From: an uncultured Bacteroides sp.
Lineage (GTDB): Bacteria > Bacteroidota > Bacteroidia > Bacteroidales > Bacteroidaceae
NCBI GenBank assembly: GCA_900546355.1
Contig: URCM01000001.1
Span: 11,789 to 75,788, forward strand
Length of the DNA stretch: 64,000 bases
Direction of reading: 5' to 3'
Below, piece after piece: positions 25,333-32,958 of this stretch; the stretch's first letter is position 1, and every line of letters starts with the position of its first letter. A model generated the notes under the pieces. That model was given only the letters and a program-made list of their open reading frames with translations. It made no database searches and was not told where the DNA came from. A program made the translations under genes and the position numbers.

Positions 25333-26536
25333 TCTTGGAAGATAATACATCTCTTCGCAACTTGTCAAAACATCTATGATGTTCTTTTGAAAAATGTTCA
25401 CCGAATAGGTCTTCACTTATTTCAGCCTCTGTACGATAACCTTTAAGGACAAAGCTCATTGCTTGGATTTTTTCTTTTGGATAGTTCAGCATTAAATCTT
25501 GCAATCTTAATGCTTCACATTTATGGTAATTGTACCTTTCGTCCAAATGAAATTCATCAATAATCCCTTCTTGATAGTCATTATCATTTGTGCAAAACTT
25601 GACTGTATAATCATCTGGATGATTCTGCGCCATTAATCCATTAGGCCCGTTATTACAGATGACTCTTATTTCAACTTCGCCATCAAAGTTATAATCATTG
25701 CTTGTCGGACTTAATTTCAGTAAAGCATCCCTGTCTAATCTTCCTATTTCATCGTCTTTCTTTAGTTTCTCATTACAGATAGAGCAGCTTGGTACAAAGT
25801 TCATAAGTGATAAGGCGACCAAGGGACATTTGCTTTTTGGCAGGAAATGATCCAAATCAAAATGGTTCTTTAGCTTATTGATAATGCTTTCGCTTTTTTC
25901 CCCATCTTTACCTATGCGCTTATCTAAACCATCAAATTTTTCAACAATATTTTCATGCGTTGTTTGTGGATTAGTTCGTAAACTAATGATTTTTTTATAA
26001 AACCTACCATCATAAGGCCGTCCGTCCGTCCTCCGAATATATTTCATTAATTCTTTATCGGATGCATTGTAAAGAAAGGCTGCGAAATCGTAGTAAACGG
26101 AATGAAATCCATACACATTAATATAGCTTAACTCGCAATAGTGGCATACATGCAAATCCAGTTCTTCCGCATGTTTCATGAAAAAATTGGAAATGTCCGG
26201 TTGGAAGTCTTTAAACCACGCATTATACCCTTTATAGTTGAAACACGGCTTTATTTTTTCGTGCAAATCATTATTTATCTTATTCTGATTTACTAATTCA
26301 CGATATGCAATATAAATATCCACAAGTTGAGAATAATCTGCTATTAGGATGGTTGTTATATCAGCAGGGAAGATTGTGTCCGCGTCAGCTTGATAAGCCG
26401 TACCAGCACATAATGCCATTAGTTCATGCCTTAATTCCTTCCATTTTTCTTGTAAGGCATTTATCTGCCCTGAGAATACATCGTAATATTCCCATTTCAG
26501 TCGGTCAATATCTTTAGGGTATGAAATCTTTCTCAT
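25313..26536 (-). CDS. HNH endonuclease, PtuB-like (Septu-type defence)
   Basis: 407 residues. A CxxC (LHVCHYCE, about residue 128) is followed by FDLDHFLPKSKCPLVAL and then NFVPSCSICNEKLKK (about 230-265), giving the treble-clef HNH order C..C, DH, N, C..C. The N-terminal helices and the C-terminal helical part are usual for large HNH partners of ATPases. It lies 2 bases after the ATPase fragment, the PtuA-PtuB order of Septu, where the pair degrades DNA on phage infection. The ATPase here is cut off, so the system is probably inactive. The block is clearly AT-richer than its neighbours, a sign of acquisition. Confidence 0.7.
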   Translation of the reverse strand: MRKISYPKDIDRLKWEYYDVFSGQINALQEKWKELRHELMALCAGTAYQADADTIFPADITTILIADYSQLVDIYIAYRELVNQNKINNDLHEKIKPCFNYKGYNAWFKDFQPDISNFFMKHAEELDLHVCHYCELSYINVYGFHSVYYDFAAFLYNASDKELMKYIRRTDGRPYDGRFYKKIISLRTNPQTTHENIVEKFDGLDKRIGKDGEKSESIINKLKNHFDLDHFLPKSKCPLVALSLMNFVPSCSICNEKLKKDDEIGRLDRDALLKLSPTSNDYNFDGEVEIRVICNNGPNGLMAQNHPDDYTVKFCTNDNDYQEGIIDEFHLDERYNYHKCEALRLQDLMLNYPKEKIQAMSFVLKGYRTEAEISEDLFGEHFSKEHHRCFDKLRRDVLSSKNDHKYS

Positions 26537-26538
26537 AA

Positions 26539-27089
26539 TTATCTTCTTCTTAACTGTTCCTTCTGCCGTTCTATATCAGAAAGCTGCTCCCTCAACAACT
26601 TCTCTTGTCGTTCTAATTGGAACAATCTATCTTGCGGATGAATACGTTGGCTCATATCATCCACCATTTCAAGCAAATTCTTGCGCATATATTGTTCAGC
26701 CACATGATTGGCAATGTATCTGTAATACTCCAAAGGATAATTCAATAAATCCTTTGCTTGAATATCTGCATCCTCTTTATTTACAACCTTATTGTAATCT
26801 TCCACCAAATCTGAAATGGCTTTACGACCAACATCTCCTACGTAATCCTTTATAAAAAATTGATTATGTAGTAATTCATGTATATTAGCGGCAAATGTTT
26901 CATTATCATTGCGTTCTGGATACCCATTAGCTAAATATAACACATGACACGAAGGAACATCACTTAGTACAAATGGAGAATGTGTAACAACAATCATGTT
27001 CAGGCTTCTTATCTTATTCCCGTTGATGTGGCACCATGACAGCATCCGTATTAATTTGCAGATAAACTGTCTTTGGTATTCAGGATGGA
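26539..27089 (-). pseudogene. 3' remnant of an ATPase partner of the HNH nuclease (PtuA-like)
   Basis: The frame on the minus strand runs from about 27089 to 26539. A start codon occurs at 27045, but the frame reads sensibly further up: FHPEYQRQFICKLIRMLSW, which fits the LHPE.Q..F region of ABC/OLD-like ATPases, followed by MIVVTHSPFVLSDVP, the H-loop of the same class. Walker A and most of the ATP-binding half are absent because the gene ends abruptly at about 27,090, where it meets a truncated OmpA gene. The C-terminal third is a coiled, charged region (QLERQEKLLREQLSDIERQ). Likely non-functional. The minimal ORF (168 residues) could still be made. Confidence 0.65.
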
Positions 27090-27713
27090 AGCGTTCACCT
27101 CAATGTCAACCTGAACGAAAACTGGGATATCCTTGCCGGATTCCAAGGAATGATTGTAGATGAAAGCTTCGACAGTCAGGTGGGCGGGCTTCCGGGCGTC
27201 CGTAACCGCACGTTGGAAGGTTACGGAGGGCTTTCGCTCGGCGTTTCCTATAAATTCGGCGGACGCAAGTTTGCACGTTACGCCAAAGTGCAACCTATTA
27301 CTTACGAGTCTGTCCGCTACATGCTTCCGCCTAAGGTAGTCGAAGTGACAAAATACGTCGATGAAGATGTCGTGACTTCTTTTGCCGTGCGTTTCTTTAT
27401 CGACCAGTATAACATCGAAGACGACCAGAAGTTGAACATCGACCGCATTGCGCGTTACCTGAAACGCCATCCCGGCACCAAGCTGGAAATGGTGGGATAC
27501 GCCGACCGTGAAACCGCTTATCCGGAATACAACCAAAAGCTGAGCGAGCGGAGGGTGAATGCCGTGCGCGATTATTTGGTAGACGAATGTGGCATCGACC
27601 CTTCGCGTTTGGTGATGGATGCCCGCGGTGATAAGGAACGTGTGTATAACGAAGACTACCGTTGGAACCGTGTAGTGGTGATGAGAGTGATAGAAAACGA
27701 TGCAAACAAGTAA
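27090..27713 (+). pseudogene. 3' part of an OmpA-family gene, truncated at a junction
   Basis: The frame gives VHLNVNLNENWDILAGFQGM onwards, that is, the end of a beta barrel followed by the OmpA-like peptidoglycan-binding domain (FFIDQYNIEDDQKLNIDRIARYLKRHPG, VGYADRETAYPEYNQKLSERRVNAV, GDKERVYNEDYRWNRVVVM). The signal peptide and the early barrel are missing; a stop lies upstream at 27063. An internal ATG at 27150 would give a 187-residue protein without a signal peptide. It lies 10 bases before an intact paralogue and was presumably the first gene of a tandem OmpA pair. See the junction finding for the possible assembly artefact. Confidence 0.75.
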
Positions 27714-27723
27714 TAACCCGATT

Positions 27724-28944
27724 ATGAAAAGAATAGCAATACTTATCCTGCTGGCGGTTTGGTGCGGACTGTCGGCATCGTATGCCCAAGATGAAAACAT
27801 ACGCACGGAAGTGTCAAAGACCATCAAGTTAGACACGGTTGAAGTCGACTATAAAACCCGTTACACCTCCTCCTTCGTCGACAACTTCTTTATCGAAGCC
27901 GACTTTGCGGGACGCATGCTGATGGGGTCGGACGATTCGGGTCTTTCTTTCGGCAAACGTATGCGTCCGGGCTTCAGTGTTACGGTAGGCAAATGGTTCC
28001 ATCCCGATTTCGCCGTGCGCCTGAACTTTGGCGGGAACAGCCTGCGGGGTTGGAGCAGCGGGGCTACCGGCATTTATAATGTGAACGATGACTGGGTAGA
28101 AGGATACGACCCGGTAGAAGAATACTGGAAAGCCCAAGGGGTAGACACCCGCAACGGTTACAAGCAAGACATGAAGTATTACGAGCTGAATGCCGATTTC
28201 TTGTTCGACCTTTACAACGTGTTCCATTCCGCCAAACGATTGGATCGCCGCTGGACCGCCCAAGGCTATGTGGGGGTCGGCTTGCTCCGTGTAGCCAAAT
28301 ATCACGGTATGGACGACAATACCAAGGTAGGGCTCCGCATAGGTGTGGTAGGCAATTACAATATCAGCCGTCGTTGGGGCGCGCACCTGAGCGTAGGCGG
28401 CACCATAACCGATGCCAATTTTACCGGCGAGATAGGGAAAGGCAATCAGTTTTCGGGCATCTTCCATGCCAGCGTCGGTTTGAGCTACCGCCTCGGCAAG
28501 CAGGGATATCGTGTCATCCGCTTGGTACGTCAGTCCGACTTGGCGGCACTGAACAATGCCATCGAACTGGTCCGCAACGAACACACCATTCCAGGCGATA
28601 CCATCGAAGTGGTGAAAGAGCGCATGGCTCCGGGCAGCCTGCTGATTCCGTCTGTCGTGTTCTACCCGAATGAAAACGAGTTCAACGACGAGCTGCAGCA
28701 AGTCAACCTCTTCCGCATAGCCCGCTACATGATGCGTTACAAAGACGCCAAGATTGCCATCGTAGGCAATACCGGCAATACCGGAGAGCACTTGGCAAGA
28801 AACCGTGCCCAGAAAATACGCGATATCTTGGTCAACAAATACGGCATCTTTCCCGACCGCCTTTCCATTCGGGTGTACGACGTAAACGCCAAATACGGTG
28901 TGTCGGGCTACGACCAGTCGGTCAACTTCACCGTAGCGGAATGA
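27724..28944 (+). CDS. OmpA-family outer membrane protein, intact paralogue
   Basis: 406 residues from the ATG at 27724. The earlier ATG at 27700 overlaps the previous gene and lacks a signal peptide. MKRIAILILLAVWCGLSASYA is a signal peptide. A barrel runs to about residue 270 (FSVTVGKWFHPDFAVRLNFGG, GVSYRLGKQG). The tail, IARYMMRYKDAKIAIVGNTGNTGEHLARNRAQKIRDILV, is OmpA-like, but the usual TD..G motif is weak. It probably anchors the outer membrane to peptidoglycan. It shares its plan with the gene at 577-2043. A strong terminator follows. Confidence 0.8.
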   Translation: MKRIAILILLAVWCGLSASYAQDENIRTEVSKTIKLDTVEVDYKTRYTSSFVDNFFIEADFAGRMLMGSDDSGLSFGKRMRPGFSVTVGKWFHPDFAVRLNFGGNSLRGWSSGATGIYNVNDDWVEGYDPVEEYWKAQGVDTRNGYKQDMKYYELNADFLFDLYNVFHSAKRLDRRWTAQGYVGVGLLRVAKYHGMDDNTKVGLRIGVVGNYNISRRWGAHLSVGGTITDANFTGEIGKGNQFSGIFHASVGLSYRLGKQGYRVIRLVRQSDLAALNNAIELVRNEHTIPGDTIEVVKERMAPGSLLIPSVVFYPNENEFNDELQQVNLFRIARYMMRYKDAKIAIVGNTGNTGEHLARNRAQKIRDILVNKYGIFPDRLSIRVYDVNAKYGVSGYDQSVNFTVAE

Positions 28945-28947
28945 TTG

Positions 28948-28983
28948 CCATTTTCAAGCGGATAAATGTCCGCTTGAAAATGG
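28948..28983. terminator. Strong hairpin terminator after the OmpA pair
   Basis: A 15-bp perfect stem (CCATTTTCAAGCGGA / TCCGCTTGAAAATGG) with a 6-base loop starts 3 bases after the stop at 28944. Confidence 0.75.
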
Positions 28984-29015
28984 GACAGGCTCTTGCGGGA
29001 ATGGAATAAAACCGT

Positions 29016-29023
29016 TATCTTTG
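29016..29023 (+). promoter_or_regulatory. -7 promoter element of the HEPN/MNT module
   Basis: TATCTTTG fits TAnnTTTG and is 25 bases upstream of the ATG at 29049. A strong Shine-Dalgarno-like AGGAGG precedes the ATG, unusual in this window. Confidence 0.55.
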
Positions 29024-29048
29024 CTGTAGATATAAAGGAAATAGGAGG

Positions 29049-29372
29049 ATGAATGCGGGTAAGGCGGAAATATTGTTGAAGATACAGGAAACATTAAAGG
29101 CAGTGCTTCCTTTAGGCGGACACGCTTTTCTGTATGGTTCGCAAGCCAGAGGTGATGCCCGTGCAGATTCCGACTGGGATATCTTGATATTGTTAGACAA
29201 ACCCAAGGTAGAAGCGGAAGATTACGATAATGTTTCTTATCCTTTGGTCGAGTTGGGCTGGTCGGTCAACGAATGCATCAGTCCGGTGCTTTATACCGTA
29301 AAAGATTGGTTGAAGTATCATTTTACTCCGTTTTTTCATAACGTTAAAGAAGAAGGAATACAGTTGGTATGA
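29049..29372 (+). CDS. MNT-type nucleotidyltransferase antitoxin
   Basis: 107 residues. FLYGSQARGDARADSDWDILI is the GSxxRG...D.D signature of minimal nucleotidyltransferases of the MntA type. In HEPN/MNT toxin-antitoxin systems this enzyme adds AMP to the HEPN ribonuclease and silences it. The following gene starts 3 bases before this one ends and encodes a HEPN protein. The short length is normal for the family. Likely cytoplasmic and cotranscribed. Confidence 0.8.
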   Translation: MNAGKAEILLKIQETLKAVLPLGGHAFLYGSQARGDARADSDWDILILLDKPKVEAEDYDNVSYPLVELGWSVNECISPVLYTVKDWLKYHFTPFFHNVKEEGIQLV

Positions 29373-29800
29373 GTATGAATGCAGAAGACATAAAGGCTGT
29401 AGTGCTTTATCGGAAAGAGAAAGCATACGCCACATTACAGGAGGCAGAAGATATGGTTGCTACTGCGCATTGGAACTTGGCGATGCAACGGATGTATTAT
29501 GCGTGCTTCTATATGGCTTCCGCATTGCTGATTAGTGCGGGGATAAAAGCCCATACTCATAACGGCGTGATAGGTCAGTTAGGCTTGAATTATGTTTCCA
29601 AAGGTCTTTTAACAAAAGAAGAAGGACGCTTATATTCCCGTTTGTTGCAGAATCGGATTACAGGAGATTATAATGATTTCTTCGATTTCGATGGCGAAGA
29701 TGTGTTGCCTCTTATCAATCCGGTAAAGAAGTTGCTCGCCCGTTTGGATAGTTTAATAAAGACTGATTATACATCATTAGTCAGCTTTCGGAAAGCATGA
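29369..29800 (+). CDS. HEPN-domain toxin partner
   Basis: 143 residues. AHWNLAMQRMYYACFYMASALLISAG followed by KAHTHNGVIGQLG is the HEPN pattern of Bacteroides MNT partners; later RITGDYNDFFDF carries the conserved R...DY of the family. HEPN proteins are predicted RNases that bind the active site across a dimer. Its ATG overlaps the MNT gene, so translation is coupled. Toxin role from family knowledge. Confidence 0.75.
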   Translation: MSMNAEDIKAVVLYRKEKAYATLQEAEDMVATAHWNLAMQRMYYACFYMASALLISAGIKAHTHNGVIGQLGLNYVSKGLLTKEEGRLYSRLLQNRITGDYNDFFDFDGEDVLPLINPVKKLLARLDSLIKTDYTSLVSFRKA

Positions 29801-30036
29801 TGCGTAAGGCAGAGGCAAAATTAGGGGAGAATCAAGCCATCGTAAAAGAGCAAAGTTCGTATACAAACGTTGTTGAATGGGAGAAGCAGGTTGAAGTTAA
29901 ACGTGAATATTATCGGCAAAAATACAACCTGCCGGAAAGTTTGATAAACCTGATTGGCTGTGTGCCGCCGCATACTGATGAAGAAAGAGAAAAAGTGAGA
30001 GAAGAATATTTGATGGAAAAATACGGAAGACGATGA
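29797..30036 (+). CDS. Antitoxin of a broken PIN-domain pair
   Basis: 79 residues. The C-terminal EEREKVREEYLMEKYGRR and the four-base ATGA overlap with a PIN start make this a plausible antitoxin of a VapBC-like pair in Bacteroidales. It starts inside the stop of the HEPN gene (ATGATG). The N-terminal part (KLGENQAIVKEQSSYTNVV) does not look like an intact DNA-binding domain, so the gene may itself be a fusion or remnant. Partner is the PIN fragment at 30033. Confidence 0.5.
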   Translation: MMRKAEAKLGENQAIVKEQSSYTNVVEWEKQVEVKREYYRQKYNLPESLINLIGCVPPHTDEEREKVREEYLMEKYGRR

Positions 30037-30137
30037 AGCTTTTTCTCGATACGAATATTGTTATGGACTATGTAGAGAATCGGGAAGCAATAATAAATGG
30101 TCAAGTAAGCAATGATAAAGGGCAAAGTATCCAATAA
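30033..30137 (+). pseudogene. PIN-domain toxin fragment (VapC-like)
   Basis: The frame reads MKLFLDTNIVMDYVENREA, the exact start of a PIN domain with its first catalytic aspartate, then loses similarity (IINGQVSNDKG) and stops after 34 residues. A full PIN toxin would have about 130. The remainder has been replaced by unrelated sequence, so the toxin is dead. The antitoxin-like ORF upstream overlaps it by 4 bases. Confidence 0.7.
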
Positions 30138-30464
30138 TACTTTGGCAAGTAACCAATGTCCTTGTCCTTATTCTGCCTGTAACCTGTCTTTTCGGACTGA
30201 TCCCGTAAAAGGCAGACTGCCTGAAGCAGATTCCGAACCGTTCTATTGAGGAATCGAAGAACCCTTCCCCAATGAAGGTACCTTCGTATGCCATCGAAGA
30301 CGTCTTCATCGCTTCACGAAGATACCTTCATCGGCCTACGAAGGTACCTTCATAAAACAGTGCTTCCGGATGGCCGGTTCCGCAGTCTCAGATGGCATTC
30401 CATTGGAATATTTTCCGCAAACCAATTTTGTCCTACTATATATCCCGCCTAACAATTTTAACCG
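30138..30464. other. 327-base intergenic region before the polysaccharide genes
   Basis: Apart from the array of palindromes at 30256-30351 I see no gene. The minus-strand ORF across it (MKTSSMAYEG...) is the product of the repeats, not a gene. Transcription of the polysaccharide genes may begin here, but I found no clear -7 element. Confidence 0.6.
30256..30351. repeat. Array of GAAGnnnnCTTC palindromes with 22-base spacing
   Basis: Four 12-base palindromes start at 30274, 30296, 30318 and 30340, exactly 22 bases apart: GAAGGTACCTTC, GAAGACGTCTTC, GAAGATACCTTC (imperfect), GAAGGTACCTTC. A degenerate fifth, GAAGAACCCTTC, is at 30256. The constant spacing is about two helical turns, so all would face the same side of the DNA. 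Could be a regulatory array or a dispersed repeat. Confidence 0.7.
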
Positions 30465-31499
30465 ATGAATTTTTGTACGAAAACCGATAAAGCCATGAAC
30501 GGGAAAGCCCCCGTCATAGAGTTCTACCGCTATGTTTTCATGGTCGTGCTGCTGGCTTGGCACGGTGGAACGAATTTCTTTTCAAACGGCTATTTGATTG
30601 TAGAGTTTTTCTTTATTCTTTCCGGTTATTTGCTGATGGAAAGTTATTTGAGAAAGCCCAAAACAGCCGTTCAATATACTGTGGATAAGTTGAAAAGGAC
30701 TTATTTGGAGTATTTTGTGGCGTTATGCTTTACTTTCCTTTATTTTGGAATATTAGCTAGACTGTTAAATAATATTCCGATTTCCATTGATTTAGTATTC
30801 CAATTTATTTATGAAGCTTTATTAATTCAAAGTACAGGAGTATTTACCGAAGGATGCAATTATCCAATGTGGTATTTTTGTGTATTAATATGGGGAGGAG
30901 CATTACTCTATTATTTAATAGATAAATATAGAGATTTAAGTACTCATTTGTTTATACCAATCATTTGTTTGTTGGTATTGACATATTTGTGCAATCAAGG
31001 AGATACATTAGAGGTATGGGATATTCATGGTTGCTTTTATATTCCGTTTATGCGTGGAATAGCAGAAATGGGTATTGGGATTTTGCTTTGTACGTTTGTA
31101 CATAGCCGTTACAATAAGCTACGTAATTCTAAATGTATAGATTGCCTTTCTGTAATTGCATTTGTACTGACTTTTTATCTTTTTGATGCGAGTGAGAATT
31201 ATGATAAATACATATTCTTGATTATTCCATTTATTATATTTTCAGGAATGCAAAACAGAAGCTTTCTGAATACTTTCTTTTCGCATAAAATATGGTTAAA
31301 GCTAGGCGGAGTAACTTATGAAATGTTTTTAATCCATGCTTCATTACAATCTTTGTTCATGGGAAGAATGGTAGAATTTGGATATTCTTGGAATATCTAT
31401 ATTTTTTTGATTTATGCTATTTTTGTGACTTTGGTTGCTTTTATCTTTAAAGCCGGATGCCAGAAGTTACAATATAAGTTGTTTCAGCATAAGGGTTAA
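30465..31499 (+). CDS. Acyltransferase family 3 membrane protein (O-acetyltransferase-like)
   Basis: 344 residues (333 if started at the ATG at 30495, which may be more natural: MNGKAPVIEFYRYVFM). About ten hydrophobic segments, with VLLAWHGGTNFF near the start and FFFILSGYLLMESYLRKP, which are the acyltransferase-3 signatures. These enzymes transfer acetyl or other acyl groups from the cytoplasm to sugars of surface polysaccharide. First gene of the locus. The next gene begins 13 bases after its stop. AT-rich code, like the genes that follow. Confidence 0.8.
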   Translation: MNFCTKTDKAMNGKAPVIEFYRYVFMVVLLAWHGGTNFFSNGYLIVEFFFILSGYLLMESYLRKPKTAVQYTVDKLKRTYLEYFVALCFTFLYFGILARLLNNIPISIDLVFQFIYEALLIQSTGVFTEGCNYPMWYFCVLIWGGALLYYLIDKYRDLSTHLFIPIICLLVLTYLCNQGDTLEVWDIHGCFYIPFMRGIAEMGIGILLCTFVHSRYNKLRNSKCIDCLSVIAFVLTFYLFDASENYDKYIFLIIPFIIFSGMQNRSFLNTFFSHKIWLKLGGVTYEMFLIHASLQSLFMGRMVEFGYSWNIYIFLIYAIFVTLVAFIFKAGCQKLQYKLFQHKG

Positions 31500-31512
31500 A
31501 AATCCATTGAGC

Positions 31513-32952
31513 GTGTCATCCCTGAAAGAAAAAACCGTCAAAGGCGTAATGTGGAGCAGCATCGACCGTTTCTCCACACAAGGAATACAATTCGTATTTA
31601 GCATCCTGATTGCCCGCCAGCTTTTGCCATCCGATTATGGCGTAGTGGCAATGCTTGGCATTTTCCTTGCTGTTTCGCAGACGTTTATTGACAGCGGGTT
31701 CGGTACAGCCTTAATTCGTAAGATAGACCGGACAGATACGGATTTTTCTACGGTTTTCTATTTTAATATCGTTGTAGCGGCCTTTTTCTATCTTATTTTA
31801 TGGTTTGCCGCTCCTTATATTGCTGCATTCTACGAGATTCCTTTATTGGAAGATGTCACCCGCGTGGTAGCGTTGACACTGATATTCTCTTCTTTATCAG
31901 GAGTCCAAAACGCAAAATTATCTATTGCTATTGATTTTAAGACGAGGGCTAAAATTTCTGTTTCCGTCACGTTACTAACAGGGGCTATTGGCTTATGGAT
32001 GGCTTATAACGGTTATGGTGTATGGGCATTAGTTGTCCAGTCTGTTTTTGCATCTTTATTGGGTACTGTTTTGTTATGGTGTTTGGTACGATGGATACCG
32101 AAACGGACCTTTTCGTGGCAGTCTTTTCGGGAAATGTTCTCGTTCGGGTCTAAGTTATTGGCTTCTGCCTTGTTGGATACCATTTACAATAATATGTACA
32201 CGCTGATAATAGGTAAGTTCTTTTCATCGGCTACATTGGGATTGTACTCGCGTGCCAGCAGTTTAGCACGATACCCTTCTTCCAATATTACCGGCGTATT
32301 GCAAGGAGTGACTTTCCCGGTTTTAAGTTCCATACAGAACGAACCGGAGCGTTTGGCAGGTGCATACAAACGTTTTTTACGGTTATCTGCATTTGTCATT
32401 TTTCCGTCCATGATAGGTTTGGCAGCAGTGGCAGACCCGTTGATACGGTTGGTATTGACCGACAAATGGGAAGGATGCATCTATCTGTTACAGATTGTTT
32501 GCTTTTCCATGATGTGGTATCCCATTCATGCCATTAACCTGAATCTGCTGCAAGTGAAAGGTCGTTCCGATTTCTTTTTGAAAGTGGAAATTATCAAGAA
32601 AATACAAGGCGTACTGATTCTTTTCATTACCGTACCCATGGGTATTGTGGCGATGTGTTACGGTAGTGTCGTTTCATCTTTGTTATGTCTGATTTACAAT
32701 ACTTATTATACGCAAAAATTGATAGGCTATGGCTATGTGGCCCAGATGAAGGATTTGCTGCATATTCTTGTTCATTCATTGGTGATGGGTGCCGGAGTAT
32801 GGTGCATTGTGCAGATGTTCGATTCGTTGTGGTGGCAGTTGATAGTCGGAGTTCTATCGGGTGCTGTTTACTATATAGCAGGTGCATCTCTGATGCGGTT
32901 TGAGGAATTGGATGAAGTGATTTCTTTGGTTCGGAAAAAAGGAAACAATTAG
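31513..32952 (+). CDS. wzx: Polysaccharide flippase, Wzx/WzxC family
   Basis: 479 residues from the GTG at 31513 (a TTG at 31507 is also possible). The longer open frame overlaps the previous gene and reads out of family. About twelve hydrophobic segments begin with GVMWSSIDRFSTQGIQFVFSILIARQLLP, the N-terminal signature of WzxC-like lipopolysaccharide flippases. Wzx moves lipid-linked repeat units across the inner membrane. It fits a Wzy-dependent pathway together with the polymerase-like gene at 45323. Firm on family. Confidence 0.85.
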   Translation: MSSLKEKTVKGVMWSSIDRFSTQGIQFVFSILIARQLLPSDYGVVAMLGIFLAVSQTFIDSGFGTALIRKIDRTDTDFSTVFYFNIVVAAFFYLILWFAAPYIAAFYEIPLLEDVTRVVALTLIFSSLSGVQNAKLSIAIDFKTRAKISVSVTLLTGAIGLWMAYNGYGVWALVVQSVFASLLGTVLLWCLVRWIPKRTFSWQSFREMFSFGSKLLASALLDTIYNNMYTLIIGKFFSSATLGLYSRASSLARYPSSNITGVLQGVTFPVLSSIQNEPERLAGAYKRFLRLSAFVIFPSMIGLAAVADPLIRLVLTDKWEGCIYLLQIVCFSMMWYPIHAINLNLLQVKGRSDFFLKVEIIKKIQGVLILFITVPMGIVAMCYGSVVSSLLCLIYNTYYTQKLIGYGYVAQMKDLLHILVHSLVMGAGVWCIVQMFDSLWWQLIVGVLSGAVYYIAGASLMRFEELDEVISLVRKKGNN

Positions 32953-32958
32953 ATACAA

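Noticed and set aside
27052-27060. CTnDOT-type attachment core at the junction
   Set aside because: It matches the TTTGC end of the GTAnnTTTGC core but not the GTA, no integrase is in the window, and the truncation lies about 30 bases away, so I do not call it an attachment site.
25111-27089. Retron or reverse transcriptase next to the HNH/ATPase block
   Set aside because: PtuAB genes occur with some retrons, but I see no reverse transcriptase frame or msr/msd-like structure in the block or near it.
27051-27836. A 261-residue minus-strand ORF
   Set aside because: It lies opposite the OmpA remnant and the start of the intact OmpA gene; its translation has no family pattern and follows their codon structure.
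27829-28791. A 320-residue minus-strand ORF
   Set aside because: It is antisense to the intact OmpA gene, which has a signal peptide and a domain match; GC-rich genes give long shadow frames.
30061-30309. A minus-strand ORF of 82 residues over the palindrome array
   Set aside because: Its sequence arises from the repeated GAAG...CTTC units and it has no promoter or partner.
30256-30351. CRISPR array at the palindromes
   Set aside because: The 22-base units are palindromes with short gaps and no distinct spacer sequences, and there are no cas genes.
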